NCBI GenBank assembly: GCA_037974965.1
Contig: JBBPFI010000001.1
Location: 1,674,001 to 1,738,000, forward strand
DNA from: Dacryopinax spathularia
Lineage: Eukaryota > Basidiomycota > Dacrymycetes > Dacrymycetales > Dacrymycetaceae
Reading direction: 5' to 3'
DNA: 64,000 bases
Shown: in pieces, positions 23,001 through 30,700 of the stretch
Layout: every line of letters begins with the position of its first letter
Position numbering within the stretch: position 1 is the first letter of the stretch
The notes under the pieces: model-generated
Seen by the model: only the letters and a program-made list of their open reading frames with translations
What the model was told of the DNA's origin: nothing
Databases searched by the model: none
Position numbers and translations under genes: made by a program

Positions 23001-23677
23001 AGCCCGGTCATCCCGATGTGGACTTTCAAGGACGATTTGGTGATGTAGTCCGTGATGTAATACAAGGCGGCTCGAGATGCTTCTCCTGACCCAAGATACT
23101 GAATATCCATGTTGCACTGCAACAAGAACATCATGACATCGTTATACTCATTGATGCGTGGGTGCAACCGACGTAGCAGGATTGAACCAGTTTCCGGATC
23201 AACTGTGGTGACTCTGCGCGTAGTCCCATCGATGCGCATGCGACACTTGTCATCTGTACACTCTTCTCCAGGCTTCAAATAAACCCAGCAGGTCGCACGA
23301 TGCTCATGCCAGTTGGTTCTTGGCAAAAGTCTCTCGATATGCATATTCATGACAGTGCGCCAAGTGGCACCCAGTTGACGAAGGTCGGGAAATGCAGCAG
23401 TGCGGGGATCGACTGCTTCCTTGGGTAAGGTGGGAGCGCGCAAAACACTAGCCTCCTCCACAACAACCTCCTGGTCTGATGGTCGCTCGGTTTTGATTAT
23501 TCGTTCCAGCCAATTGACCATGCGCAAAGTGTAGTTGGGATCTTCCATCTTTTTCCGCAACTCAGCAGGCCGCGGGTTGCCTTCAATCCAGACAAGCATA
23601 TGGCAATGAAGGGTTCCACGGCCTTGTGCTTCCACCATCCCATACCAACCGGTACAGTGCCCAAAAAGTCCATCATC
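20018..23677 (-). CDS. Helitron-type Rep (HUH) C-terminal part plus PIF1-like helicase
   Basis: This is an uninterrupted frame of about 1,220 codons continuing the frame upstream at 23678. It opens with DDGLFGHC and MVEAQGRGTLHCHMLVW, the HUH (His-Cys-His) metal site of Helitron Rep proteins. About 170 residues later comes the paired-tyrosine motif YYITDYITK. The C-terminal half is a superfamily 1B PIF1-like helicase: Walker A GSAGTGKS, Walker B LVIDEISM, GDFGQLQPFGA, and the late motifs TDYKSQGRSLDRV and SAYVMLSRVRSLDGL. In Helitrons, Rep nicks and rejoins one strand and the helicase unwinds it. The palindrome recurs within this frame, encoding for example TLRIV, NYAHGQ and ISAHFL. There are no introns. 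The catalytic and helicase motifs all look intact. Confidence 0.88.
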   Translation of the reverse strand, partial: DDGLFGHCTGWYGMVEAQGRGTLHCHMLVWIEGNPRPAELRKKMEDPNYTLRMVNWLERIIKTERPSDQEVVVEEASVLRAPTLPKEAVDPRTAAFPDLRQLGATWRTVMNMHIERLLPRTNWHEHRATCWVYLKPGEECTDDKCRMRIDGTTRRVTTVDPETGSILLRRLHPRINEYNDVMMFLLQCNMDIQYLGSGEASRAALYYITDYITKSSLKVHIGMTGLIYALQKNQAKYALSPDTPSHEQDKSLVTKLLNSITARQELSHQQIMSYYVGGGDRYTNHRFARLQWGQISAHLLALENPDDDAHSALVDEVDNNPRNDGTVDGDIDQCEDLTSASPDVALSVQDGAVTISSQYHDYTCRSADPEFEALCLYDFVACTEKEAIPAKAAPPLAAGHSAQGRPRLLRGTFLPHHPQHARYRMKLRAANIVPDIIGPSIPRKEIEGKLNEAWCRTMLVLFKAWRSLSDLKDNAQSWEEAFMRSVFSPRLVDIMENMDIMNQSKEARDNDLRGKKHRRHLATGGSSENTAQEMAEMEAHVEHATPALDPVCAEQDYSVFLNSLDQAQSHLNAGNVQCAISPLQSVYRPQEATNDRLCAQSMTVRTITIEDEPLVKAWRKELSSWKRDKRVAQADMQHSSARSRTEGVTISSVVNPSDSTAGQLVTGEDMHAHRVHLALQKTMVVQQLHGNEEQIRTLRIVANHLTTNHAQQLLLYVGGSAGTGKSHVIKSIEHLFLELGIRDSLLLSAPTGAAAVVIGGFTIHALTLLPTQRGRRFNEQELEAMWRGVRWLVIDEISMISAHFLYEVSQRISFAKKAPDSTPFGGVNVIFTGDFGQLQPFGARSLYYHGLVSNISAKTANYAHGQEELAGALYWRQTNKAVILHRNVQQAHDMRWANLLNRIRNGCAWLNRRPHTSIQRGVGDNFLEADYAVLQSRLLSTLWQQDPLSASSFLDAPVIVCTKDVRDSINLFLARRHAQQLHQPCGLYFARDFLGDKQNARSRIQVTNTLQHTLWKLPINQTDDAPSFIPLFHGMKVMLTENLGLSRGLVNGATGKVTGIRYEQNDDGRRFAVAVFATFEGCNEALSGLSPATICLTPQKKSFRYSTVDAQGLVHDHRIHRDYLPLLPAYSYTDYKSQGRSLDRVLVDLAGCRSPQSAYVMLSRVRSLDGLAVLRDFPCKEIHASPPSALRHELERLQVLADNTAQCFTNHGDSASVSL

Positions 23678-25930
23678 TCAGCCAATGCGCAGAATAATGT
23701 CTCGAAAACGGCACATCGTCTGGTCGAAGACGACTGCTGCAATTGCCGGATTATGTGCAACTTTCATAGCACGTTGAAACCGGGTTTCACAAGAAAATCC
23801 GTGTAAAGTTGCAGGATCGAAATGATGGATAGCGAGCTGACAAAGCGCACCGTCGACATCACACGGTGTAATCGTGATGTAGAACGCCGGGGCACCATGT
23901 CGGTAGGTGAGAGATCGGATTTCATTTTGTCGGCATCGTTTATAGCCATCACTGCCTGGCACGTCCTGACGTAGCATGTTGATTTTGCGCAATGTTTGCA
24001 ATGCGAGCTCCTCGTCTGCATTTTTCGGTTCCGCTAAACGATTTGACCGAAGACGCTGCGCAAGGTCGACGAATATTTGGGGGTCAAGTGACTGAAGGTG
24101 CTGCACGATGCTCGAGTGCTGACCTGGGCGAATACGGAAGTGGACTTGGCGCAAAGCTTCTCGCTTGCAGAGAATGTTGTGAAACACAAAAGCAAAAGTA
24201 GGATCTTGCTGGTATCGGCGATCAGCCAAACGTAACATGTGCGCAAGTTGTCGTGCCATAGAAACTGGTTCACTTCTTCGACGGTCGTCAAATCCTCCTA
24301 AGCCGAAAGGATCGAGATGGGGGAACATCCAAGTGAGGGTATACTCGTTACGAATGTCGTGAATAGCGCAAGTGCCAGGCGCAGAGATAAGGAACGACCC
24401 TTTTCGGTCAAGACAGTGCGCAAGGGCATCTGCTTTCATGGCTTCATAAGAAGCTGTCAAACGGTCGAGGGTAGAATAACCGGAGGCCTCGACAAAGAAA
24501 TCCGATGGAGAAATGGTCGAATCAGCAAATTGATTGCGGCCAGAAATATCGGATTCCAGCGCGGTCTGTGCTTCATCCATAGCGACGTGCTTGAACTCAA
24601 AGAAAGGGAAGACGGTGGATGACTGTGCGCCAGAATCGTCTGCACCCAGCACTGGCGGGAAAAGTGCATTGAAGTTTGTGGGAGAATATGTTGCTCCACC
24701 ATTCGGAAACTCTGCGCATTGACATGTGTCTGCCTTGTTGTTGGCCAGAAGAAACTCTATGATTGTGCGCACAGTGATGGCGTTGGCTTTCAGAGGTCCA
24801 ACTCTGCGCACCATCTCCGGAGTAGGAGGCTCTCTCCCTGCAAACAGTGCAACAAAGGAGTTCTTGACCTCATCCGGCGGAGGCGGCAACACGTTGTTCA
24901 ACTCGGCAGTATCTTGAGGAACGACTAGGACATTGCCGCGAGAGAACAACTGCATGCCATCAAAAGCGTTTTTGTGTAAGCGGCTTTCGGGGTTATCGAA
25001 ATACCGATAGCAGATCTTGGATGCGGAGCATCGAGCGACCAGGCGACGTTCGACAAAGGTACAATTTTCAAAGGCGGTTCGGACATTCGGAGGTAAGTGA
25101 TCATGCGCATAGTAGAAACCATTTGCCAAGGCGAGGGAGGGCATTGTACCACGATCCAGTGCTCGATGACACACTGCGCACAGTCGGATAGCCCCATCGC
25201 AAGAGTCGGAGTTCTGAAGACCAGCAGGATCCAAAATCGCTCCATTGTAAGCTTCGATGTTGTAGCCGGTTGGGAGCAAATTGGGAGGTAGTTGAGGATT
25301 TTGAAGCAGCGCAAAGTCCACATCGTTGACGTCGATCCAGCGCAGCGCAGGTTCTGGTACTGCTTCTGCGCAACAAGCGCAGACACCTGTGCGCAAATTC
25401 TCCGGAGCCACTGCATCCGTGTACTCCGAGATAATGTCGTGGACGGTGGTATCGTCGAGTACGGGTGGAAACTGTGCGCTAAGTCGGATCGCAGGTGGTG
25501 GGCGAAGAGCTTGCTCAGCGTCATTGCGCCGCTTCAGCGGGATCGTAAATGAGGACGAGTGTTGCATCCCACCAGATTGACGAGGAGTGCGTAGGCGGAA
25601 TTCCCACAGGAAAATGAAAGGAAGATGGGATGCATGCTGAACGTAGCGCAAAATCGTTTCGGTTGCGCCCTGACGGGTGGCATGGCTATCCAACTTGCAT
25701 TTAAAGAACCCGGCAAGCACACGAACATTGCGCAAAGTGAAGTGGTGATATCGGGTTAACAGCTGATTTACAGAGCCAAGGACAAGCAGTTGACCCTCGA
25801 TGGGTGTGACATAACTTGAGGTTGGATGAATAGATATGAAACCGAAGGTGCGGTCTAAGTCCAGGACGGGGTGGGCAGTACCATCTTCATATTCGAGCGT
25901 ATCGCCTGACAACGATAGGTGAGCAAGCAT
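23678..25930 (-). CDS. N-terminal part of the Helitron-type Rep/helicase, ending at a TGA
   Basis: The frame from the ATG at 25930-25928 (MLAHLSLSGDTLEYEDG) runs about 750 codons to a TGA at 23680-23678, and the next codons in the same frame continue the Rep domain. It contains the Cys-rich region usual ahead of fungal Helitron Rep domains (CACCAEAV, RLCAVCHRALDRGTMPSLAL, FVERRLVARCSASKICYRYF) and the start of the Helitron-like N-terminal Rep domain (YRHGAPAFYITITPCDVDGA, FQRAMKVAHNPAIAAVVFD). The two halves therefore form one ancestral gene. The TGA may be a true nonsense change, a read-through codon or a sequencing error. The start is not certain, since open codons extend further upstream and an upstream exon is possible. 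Confidence 0.75.
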   Translation of the reverse strand: MLAHLSLSGDTLEYEDGTAHPVLDLDRTFGFISIHPTSSYVTPIEGQLLVLGSVNQLLTRYHHFTLRNVRVLAGFFKCKLDSHATRQGATETILRYVQHASHLPFIFLWEFRLRTPRQSGGMQHSSSFTIPLKRRNDAEQALRPPPAIRLSAQFPPVLDDTTVHDIISEYTDAVAPENLRTGVCACCAEAVPEPALRWIDVNDVDFALLQNPQLPPNLLPTGYNIEAYNGAILDPAGLQNSDSCDGAIRLCAVCHRALDRGTMPSLALANGFYYAHDHLPPNVRTAFENCTFVERRLVARCSASKICYRYFDNPESRLHKNAFDGMQLFSRGNVLVVPQDTAELNNVLPPPPDEVKNSFVALFAGREPPTPEMVRRVGPLKANAITVRTIIEFLLANNKADTCQCAEFPNGGATYSPTNFNALFPPVLGADDSGAQSSTVFPFFEFKHVAMDEAQTALESDISGRNQFADSTISPSDFFVEASGYSTLDRLTASYEAMKADALAHCLDRKGSFLISAPGTCAIHDIRNEYTLTWMFPHLDPFGLGGFDDRRRSEPVSMARQLAHMLRLADRRYQQDPTFAFVFHNILCKREALRQVHFRIRPGQHSSIVQHLQSLDPQIFVDLAQRLRSNRLAEPKNADEELALQTLRKINMLRQDVPGSDGYKRCRQNEIRSLTYRHGAPAFYITITPCDVDGALCQLAIHHFDPATLHGFSCETRFQRAMKVAHNPAIAAVVFDQTMCRFRDIILRIG

Positions 25931-26530
25931 GACTGGATGAGAGGATACTATGCGCACTGTGACCAACACACGAAATATAGCAAACCCAAGCAGATGAAAA
26001 GAACGAGAAACCAGCCCCCTCAGCAAAAAGAGCATATATCGACCACCTGGAATGAGAAACAGCGAGAGAGTAGGGAGGAGAGGCTTGCAACATACACGAC
26101 ACCGCGCATAGTGTAGTCTCAGGAGAAGGGTGTGCGATCGGCAAAGTTGACCGGAAGCAATGGAACCGGAGCAAAATCTCAATATGGCAGGTCTCACCCG
26201 GAGTTCCCCCCCCCAAAACCTGGCCAACTACGTTGCCCAGGGACACTTACCTAGGTTAGGGTTAGGGGCGAGCGGAGCAAGCGGTAGGGGATAGGGTTAG
26301 GGTTGGGTCGAAGGGGTTAGGGTTAGTTTATAATATTCTTCTGTAAAGTAATTAGCATCCATTAGATTGGTAGAGTATATAGCTTTATCCAACCGGGCTA
26401 AACCAACTTAAATGATTGCTAAAAAAACAAATATTCCGCGATAAGTTGAAACTTAATTGCTGGAAACAATGACATTTAACGCCTTAATTTAACTAATAAA
26501 ATGGTTTTGAGCATAATAAGTCCCGGAAGG
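25931..26530. other. Right subterminal region with C10 tract and AT-rich DNA
   Basis: Upstream of the Rep gene lie two palindrome copies (about 25948 and 26103), a run of ten C at about 26205-26214, telomere-like repeats and then about 190 bases of AT-rich DNA with TTAATTTAACTAATAAAATGG-like composition next to the terminal repeat. The region resembles the left subterminal zone in composition but not clearly in sequence. Confidence 0.5.
26252..26336 (+). repeat. Telomere-like TTAGGG repeats inside the element
   Basis: About five TTAGGG or GGGTTAG units occur in 85 bases, in three clusters separated by GCGAGCGGAGCAAGCGG and GGGTTGGGTCGAAGGGG. They are imperfect and internal, lying about 240 bases inside the right terminal repeat. 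Confidence 0.75.
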
Positions 26531-26572
26531 GCTCTCGGAGCCGAAAGTGGACCCGGGGGGGGGAGCCGTGGC
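26531..26572 (-). repeat. Right terminal inverted repeat with G9 tract
   Basis: This is the inverted partner of 13709-13749. The homopolymer of nine C (G on this strand) has the same length in both copies. Confidence 0.9.
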
Positions 26573-26578
26573 GAAGTT

Positions 26579-26588
26579 GTTGAGGAGA
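26579..26588 (+). repeat. Probable target-site duplication, right copy
   Basis: This is the direct copy of the GTTGAGGAGA sequence at 13694-13703, six bases outside the right inverted repeat. Confidence 0.65.
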
Positions 26589-26827
26589 GCCAGTGCTTCT
26601 CCCCGCAAAGGGTGATGTCATGCGTTGATCGGCAGTTGGGAGCCCGATTTGGAGTTGGGATGGCTTCCTTTGGTAGTCAAATGCACTTCAATGCTATAAA
26701 GTGAAGCTACTGCAGCTTTCGCATAGCAGCAGATCGCTTTCAAGTCGTTGAAATTGTGTGAGTGTCTTTCCATCTTTCTGCACATTCCTCGAAGCTGACG
26801 CTCCGTCCAGACCAGGGAGCTTCAATC

Positions 26828-27750
26828 ATGCCTCCCCGTAAAGCCCGAAAAGTAAAGAAGGAAGACTACGCCCCGGCAGCAGCAGCAGCCAAATCCTCTC
26901 CAAGCCCGCCCCAAACACCAAAGCCAGAGGACGAAGAGCCCCTCTCGCCCCTCCCATCCGACGCGACGATCGAGACCATCCCCACCGACGCCTCCGAGGA
27001 CGGGCACACGACGGACGGCTCTGTCGACCCTGCATTGCTAGACGAAGAAGATGCTCCCGGAGCCGACGAACTGCTCAAGGATGCAAAGGAGAAAGGGAAA
27101 GGGAAGAAGAGCTGGGCGGGGTATAACGAGCTCAAGAGCTGGCAGGGGCAGACCTACTCCGGTATGAGCGTCGGCAGCTCTCATACGTGGAACTACGATG
27201 CAGGCGTGTGGAAGGAGACGAAGAAAGAGCCTGATCTGTGGGAGGTGCGTCTTCTTCTCATACTGTGTATCTCCTGCCTTGTTGGGCTGATACATGTCGG
27301 GTAGATCGACTATAAGGTACATAAGCGACGAGCGAGGAATGCGCCGAAGGGCAGTGGGGCACCTGTGGGGACGCAGTATCACTGGCTTATTGTCGCCCAC
27401 CAAGTACGCGCCTTCCCTTAACCTTTTGACCCGCATATATGCTAACCGTCGTTCGCTAGTACGTGGAAAAGATCGACGCCAACACCTACACGACCCACCT
27501 AACAGGACACAAATACAAGCTCGCGCACAAAGGCGCCAACTCGGCCAGTTGGTCCATCCCTACCGTCAAGGGTCAACGAGCGAGGGAGGTCGAGTTGCTT
27601 GAGGATGCGAAAAGGAGAGTGCTGGACTTGCCGCCGGTGTTGCCGAGTCAGAAGGTGAGGGAGGAACCGAAGTTGGGGAAGGGGCAGCAGACGCTGGAGG
27701 GGATGTTTAGGGCTAGTCCGGCGAAGAGGAAGGTGGAGGATCGGGAGTGA
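26828..27750 (+). CDS. Conserved-looking basic protein of unknown function
   Basis: Three exons (26828-27244, 27305-27403, 27460-27750) give 268 residues. The N-terminus is Lys-rich (MPPRKARKVKKEDYAP), followed by an acidic, Pro/Ser-rich stretch. The central part looks folded, with a Trp/Tyr-rich patch (SWQGQTYSGMSVGSSHTWNY), then DYKVHKRRARNAPKGSGAPV, HWLIVAHQ and YTTHLTGHKYKLAHKGANSA. The end reads GKGQQTLEGMF before a basic tail, resembling a PIP-box (QxxLxxMF), which would suggest PCNA contact; that is inference only. I do not recognise the family. It was divergent from HIS6 before the element landed between them. Confidence 0.8.
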
Positions 27751-30700
27751 TGGACTATGGACCTCTCCTATTCGGGTTGTTTACACCTCGGCTTTCCTGT
27801 ATGGATGAGAGTCGGAAGACATGCGTTGTAAGATTGCCTCTTGCCGACGGGCTTTCACCTGCAAGATCGGTGGTACCGCCGATGTTCTGCCAACTTCTGC
27901 GCTATTTCTGCTATCACACCTTCGCGTGGTCGGGCCTGAAAGGGTCAAGCGGCTCCGCCCGAAAGGTCGCTCAGAAAAGCGTCACCTTTCTATCCGATTC
28001 GAGCTTTCCGGACTTGACTGGGGATGTTCCCGATCAGCTTGATCTACATGACGCAATTGACTGCAGTTAGGGGTCGGAGAACTAGAAGAAGTGCTGACCG
28101 CCGGTCTGGGAGGGTAGGAAGGCGGCCATCTAGATCTGGCAATGTTCTAGCACCGTCCCTGTCAGCGGTCAGACAAAGAGCATGCTTGAACTGTTCGTCC
28201 GTCCTCATTGGAGGATCGAAACCCATCGGGCTCCTCATCCGCAGCCGCCGCCGTTACCCCGCACTCTACCCCGCACGCGGTGTCCTCGGAGATGATATGT
28301 CCTCACCACAAGGCCCCAGCCGCAGGGCGGCAATTCCGTTCGCCCAGCCCACCACCGACCACTGGGCATTTCCATTTTGCCTGGCGAAAGCAATCTCAAT
28401 GACAGTGCCAACAGGTCGGGCACCCAACAACAGGGTTCTCAGAGGGGGGCAAATGTGGCAAGCGGTACTGCCCTTTGAGGGGTCCCTCACCATACATATT
28501 TTGCGACTTATTGCAACCTGAATTTGCCCCCTTTTGCCTCCTTGACGGGAGCTTATGATCATGAATATGTGCATGAACGTGGTCCGCACTACCCCCGATT
28601 GCTTATATGAAACCCTTTAGTCATCACAAGTTGCGCGCCTAGAGTCCGATGAAGTACACTGTCGTTCAATGTTGCTTTGCAAGAAGAATATTCAACACAA
28701 GCAGTAGCCCTTGCGGAACTTGGACAATGAGAAGAGGCAGTACGAGGCATAAGACCATGTAAGGGATCAGTTGATTGTACGAGAAATAAGCGAGATAATA
28801 GGGCGCAGAAGTTAGTTCAACTATAGTTGAAGTGTTGGACGACATGATCACGATCATGATCATGATCAAGATCATTGAACCTCAAGTTTTTGCAATCGTT
28901 CTGATAACCGTGAGAGCTTGCAAAATGCATGAGCAAAGAGGTTGCAATGTTCATGCATAGAAGTTATGATCCTATGTCCGTTTAATGATTTTTGCCAAAA
29001 GGCCATACACAAAAGATTTTAAATCTGCGTTGTTTTTTGCATCACAGACACCTAAGAAGCATTGATTTCATATCCTGCATAGTCAGAAGAGTGACTGTTA
29101 GAAGTAGCATGTTTGTCAATTATACCATTAAACTGTTTCATACCCCATGCGCACTAGTGTAAAAATGTTTGTCTTTAGAAAATCACAATTATAGTACTTC
29201 TTTTCCTGCTTATGAAATTTGATAGAAATGCTTGGAGTGTGTTTATATACTCCCATAGAGTGCAGAATCACCAACAGCTCCCATAATTATGCATATGTGC
29301 ATATCCTTCATCCGGAAAACATATTACTGATAGCATAGTTTCTCATGCTCATGCTCATGATCATGATCATGTATATGCACATAACTTCTGGTCTAGAATG
29401 TCTTGGTAAGACCTTTAACTGTATAGTCCTATCAGAAAACAGATGTAGAGCATCAAAAGTCCCTTTCCTTTTCTTATTCTAAGATAGACATCGAAAATTC
29501 TTCATATTTTGCCAATATTACGCTCATTTATTATTATTACAGGCTTATCTTTCAACTGGAAAAGACATGAGGAATAATATAATCACTTCTGGGCAATTTC
29601 GTTGGTATTGCAGCAGTGTGGAATAGTTTCTGCATGAAAATGTATGCTGCAACATTGTTTCCAACCCGTGCCAAACGAAGAGAGAATGGTGACTAATTGT
29701 GATGACATAAGCAATGGGTCCTCTGTGCGCTTGCACCTGTTCATGTTCATAATCAAGACACGTGATCATGACTTCCAAGCATAACATCACATGAACGAGC
29801 GAAGCTTCCGGTCCTACCAAATTTGGAATGTTCATGCACATCACAATTTGGCGCAAATATGTGTCCCGAAGCGGGCCTCGAAGGCTAGTACCGGAAGCAG
29901 ATGGATGTGGCCTCTTTGCCCCAAGAGGTTGGGTGCCTGAGGTGAGTGCCAAGCAGGTCAAAGTCGACCAGGACGAGCCGAGCCGCCAGGAGCCTGTGAC
30001 CACTTCCGCTTCCGGTCGCCTTCAGCCGCGGAAGAAAGGTTCTCGCCGGCGACGGAGCTTCCGTCCTGTCCGTTGTGTGCCGTTGTATGCGGGGCCCCGG
30101 GGCGCGGGACAACACATCTTCCTCCCCCCTAACCAAATGGTCTTGCATCCTATTGTTGCTATCTGCGAGATTCGGCGATCTGGACGACGATTCTAGAGAG
30201 AGGAGACGCGTGGGAAGACCAGCCTTTATCAACCCGGCGGTCTTCTGATGACGCTTCCCTGCTCGGAGCCTCGCGCGTGAGGCTTGACAAAGCCTGTGTA
30301 TTATCAACGATCGAACCCCGGACATACAGATAATCCTTTGACATACCGGTCTCACTTGTCACGACGATAAGCGGGGCTGGGGGATGGGTGGGCCCCCCGG
30401 CTAAAATGTTGCTCAACCCCGCATTGCAGTGTCACACGGCGCCGAGCTGGGGCATCTCCCGCCCGTCGCGTCGGGCAGGCTCGGTGTACTCAACAAGCGG
30501 TTAATCAACTTTCGCGGCGATTGTCTGCCGCGCGTATATAACGATGCGGTCTCTGGCTTTCACCCCCGGAACATCCAACATTCGCCCAGACATTCAACTG
30601 TCGGCACACTTTGGCACCTGAGCTCCGCTTACCTGGACTCCGCCTACCGCCTATATTCTTTACTCATCTAAAGAATTTTCCTTGCTCTGTCAACTTAACA
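27751..30700. other. Gene-free 2.9-kb region with an AT-rich core
   Basis: From about 28640 to 29600 the DNA is markedly richer in A and T than its surroundings and contains repeated CATGATCATG-type palindromic words (28842-28874, 29343-29370) and many ATGCAT/CATGAA words. Frames here are short or low in quality. The flanks (27750-28600, 29880-30650) have host-like composition. The last 150 bases form the pyrimidine-rich leader of the dioxygenase gene. No gene or known repeat is supported. Confidence 0.45.

Larger units (their letters stand above)
14150..26115. repeat. Dispersed palindrome array, consensus GACTNTGCGCANAGTC
   Basis: A 16-base palindrome recurs across the element. Exact matches to its core ACTnnGCGCnnAGT start at 14575, 14811, 14984, 15405, 15541, 15694, 16011, 16371, 16886, 16979, 17148, 17487, 17966, 21877, 23211 and 25471. 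Dozens of copies with one or two changes fill the gaps, for example near 14405, 15123, 15281, 16559, 16782, 18331, 18932, 19972, 21570 and 25948. Copies lie in introns, between genes and inside coding sequence. The array stops at the element borders. Function is unknown: a binding site, a modification site or a replication or recombination signal are all possible. Confidence 0.9.
13704..26578. mobile_element. 12.9-kb Helitron-like Rep/helicase element with terminal inverted repeats
   Basis: The element is bounded by near-identical inverted repeats (13709-13748 and 26533-26572; 39 of 40 positions match) and flanked by a 10-base direct repeat GTTGAGGAGA (13694-13703 and 26579-26588), a likely target duplication. 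Inside are a Rep/PIF1 helicase of Helitron type on the minus strand, an RPA70-like gene on the plus strand and three small genes on the minus strand. AT-rich subterminal DNA lies at both ends and telomere-like repeats near the right end. A GACTNTGCGCANAGTC palindrome recurs throughout. Rep/helicase plus RPA is the known Helitron gene set. The inverted repeats and target duplication are not Helitron features, so either this is a distinct lineage or a Helitron lies inside a TIR element. The near-identical termini suggest recent insertion. Confidence 0.85.

Noticed and set aside
14150-26115. A CRISPR-like array
   Set aside because: The palindromes are irregularly spaced, degenerate and found within genes. 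There are no uniform spacers and this is eukaryotic DNA.
26252-26336. A true chromosome end
   Set aside because: The repeats are few and imperfect, and are followed by the element's terminal repeat and an intact host gene.
13704-26578. A virus-like or Polinton-type element
   Set aside because: No capsid, protein-primed polymerase, integrase or reverse transcriptase is seen. The gene content is Rep/PIF1 helicase and RPA.
30300-30330. A GGTTCGA-like tRNA B box on the minus strand
   Set aside because: The following bases do not fit the B box, and no A box or cloverleaf could be drawn.
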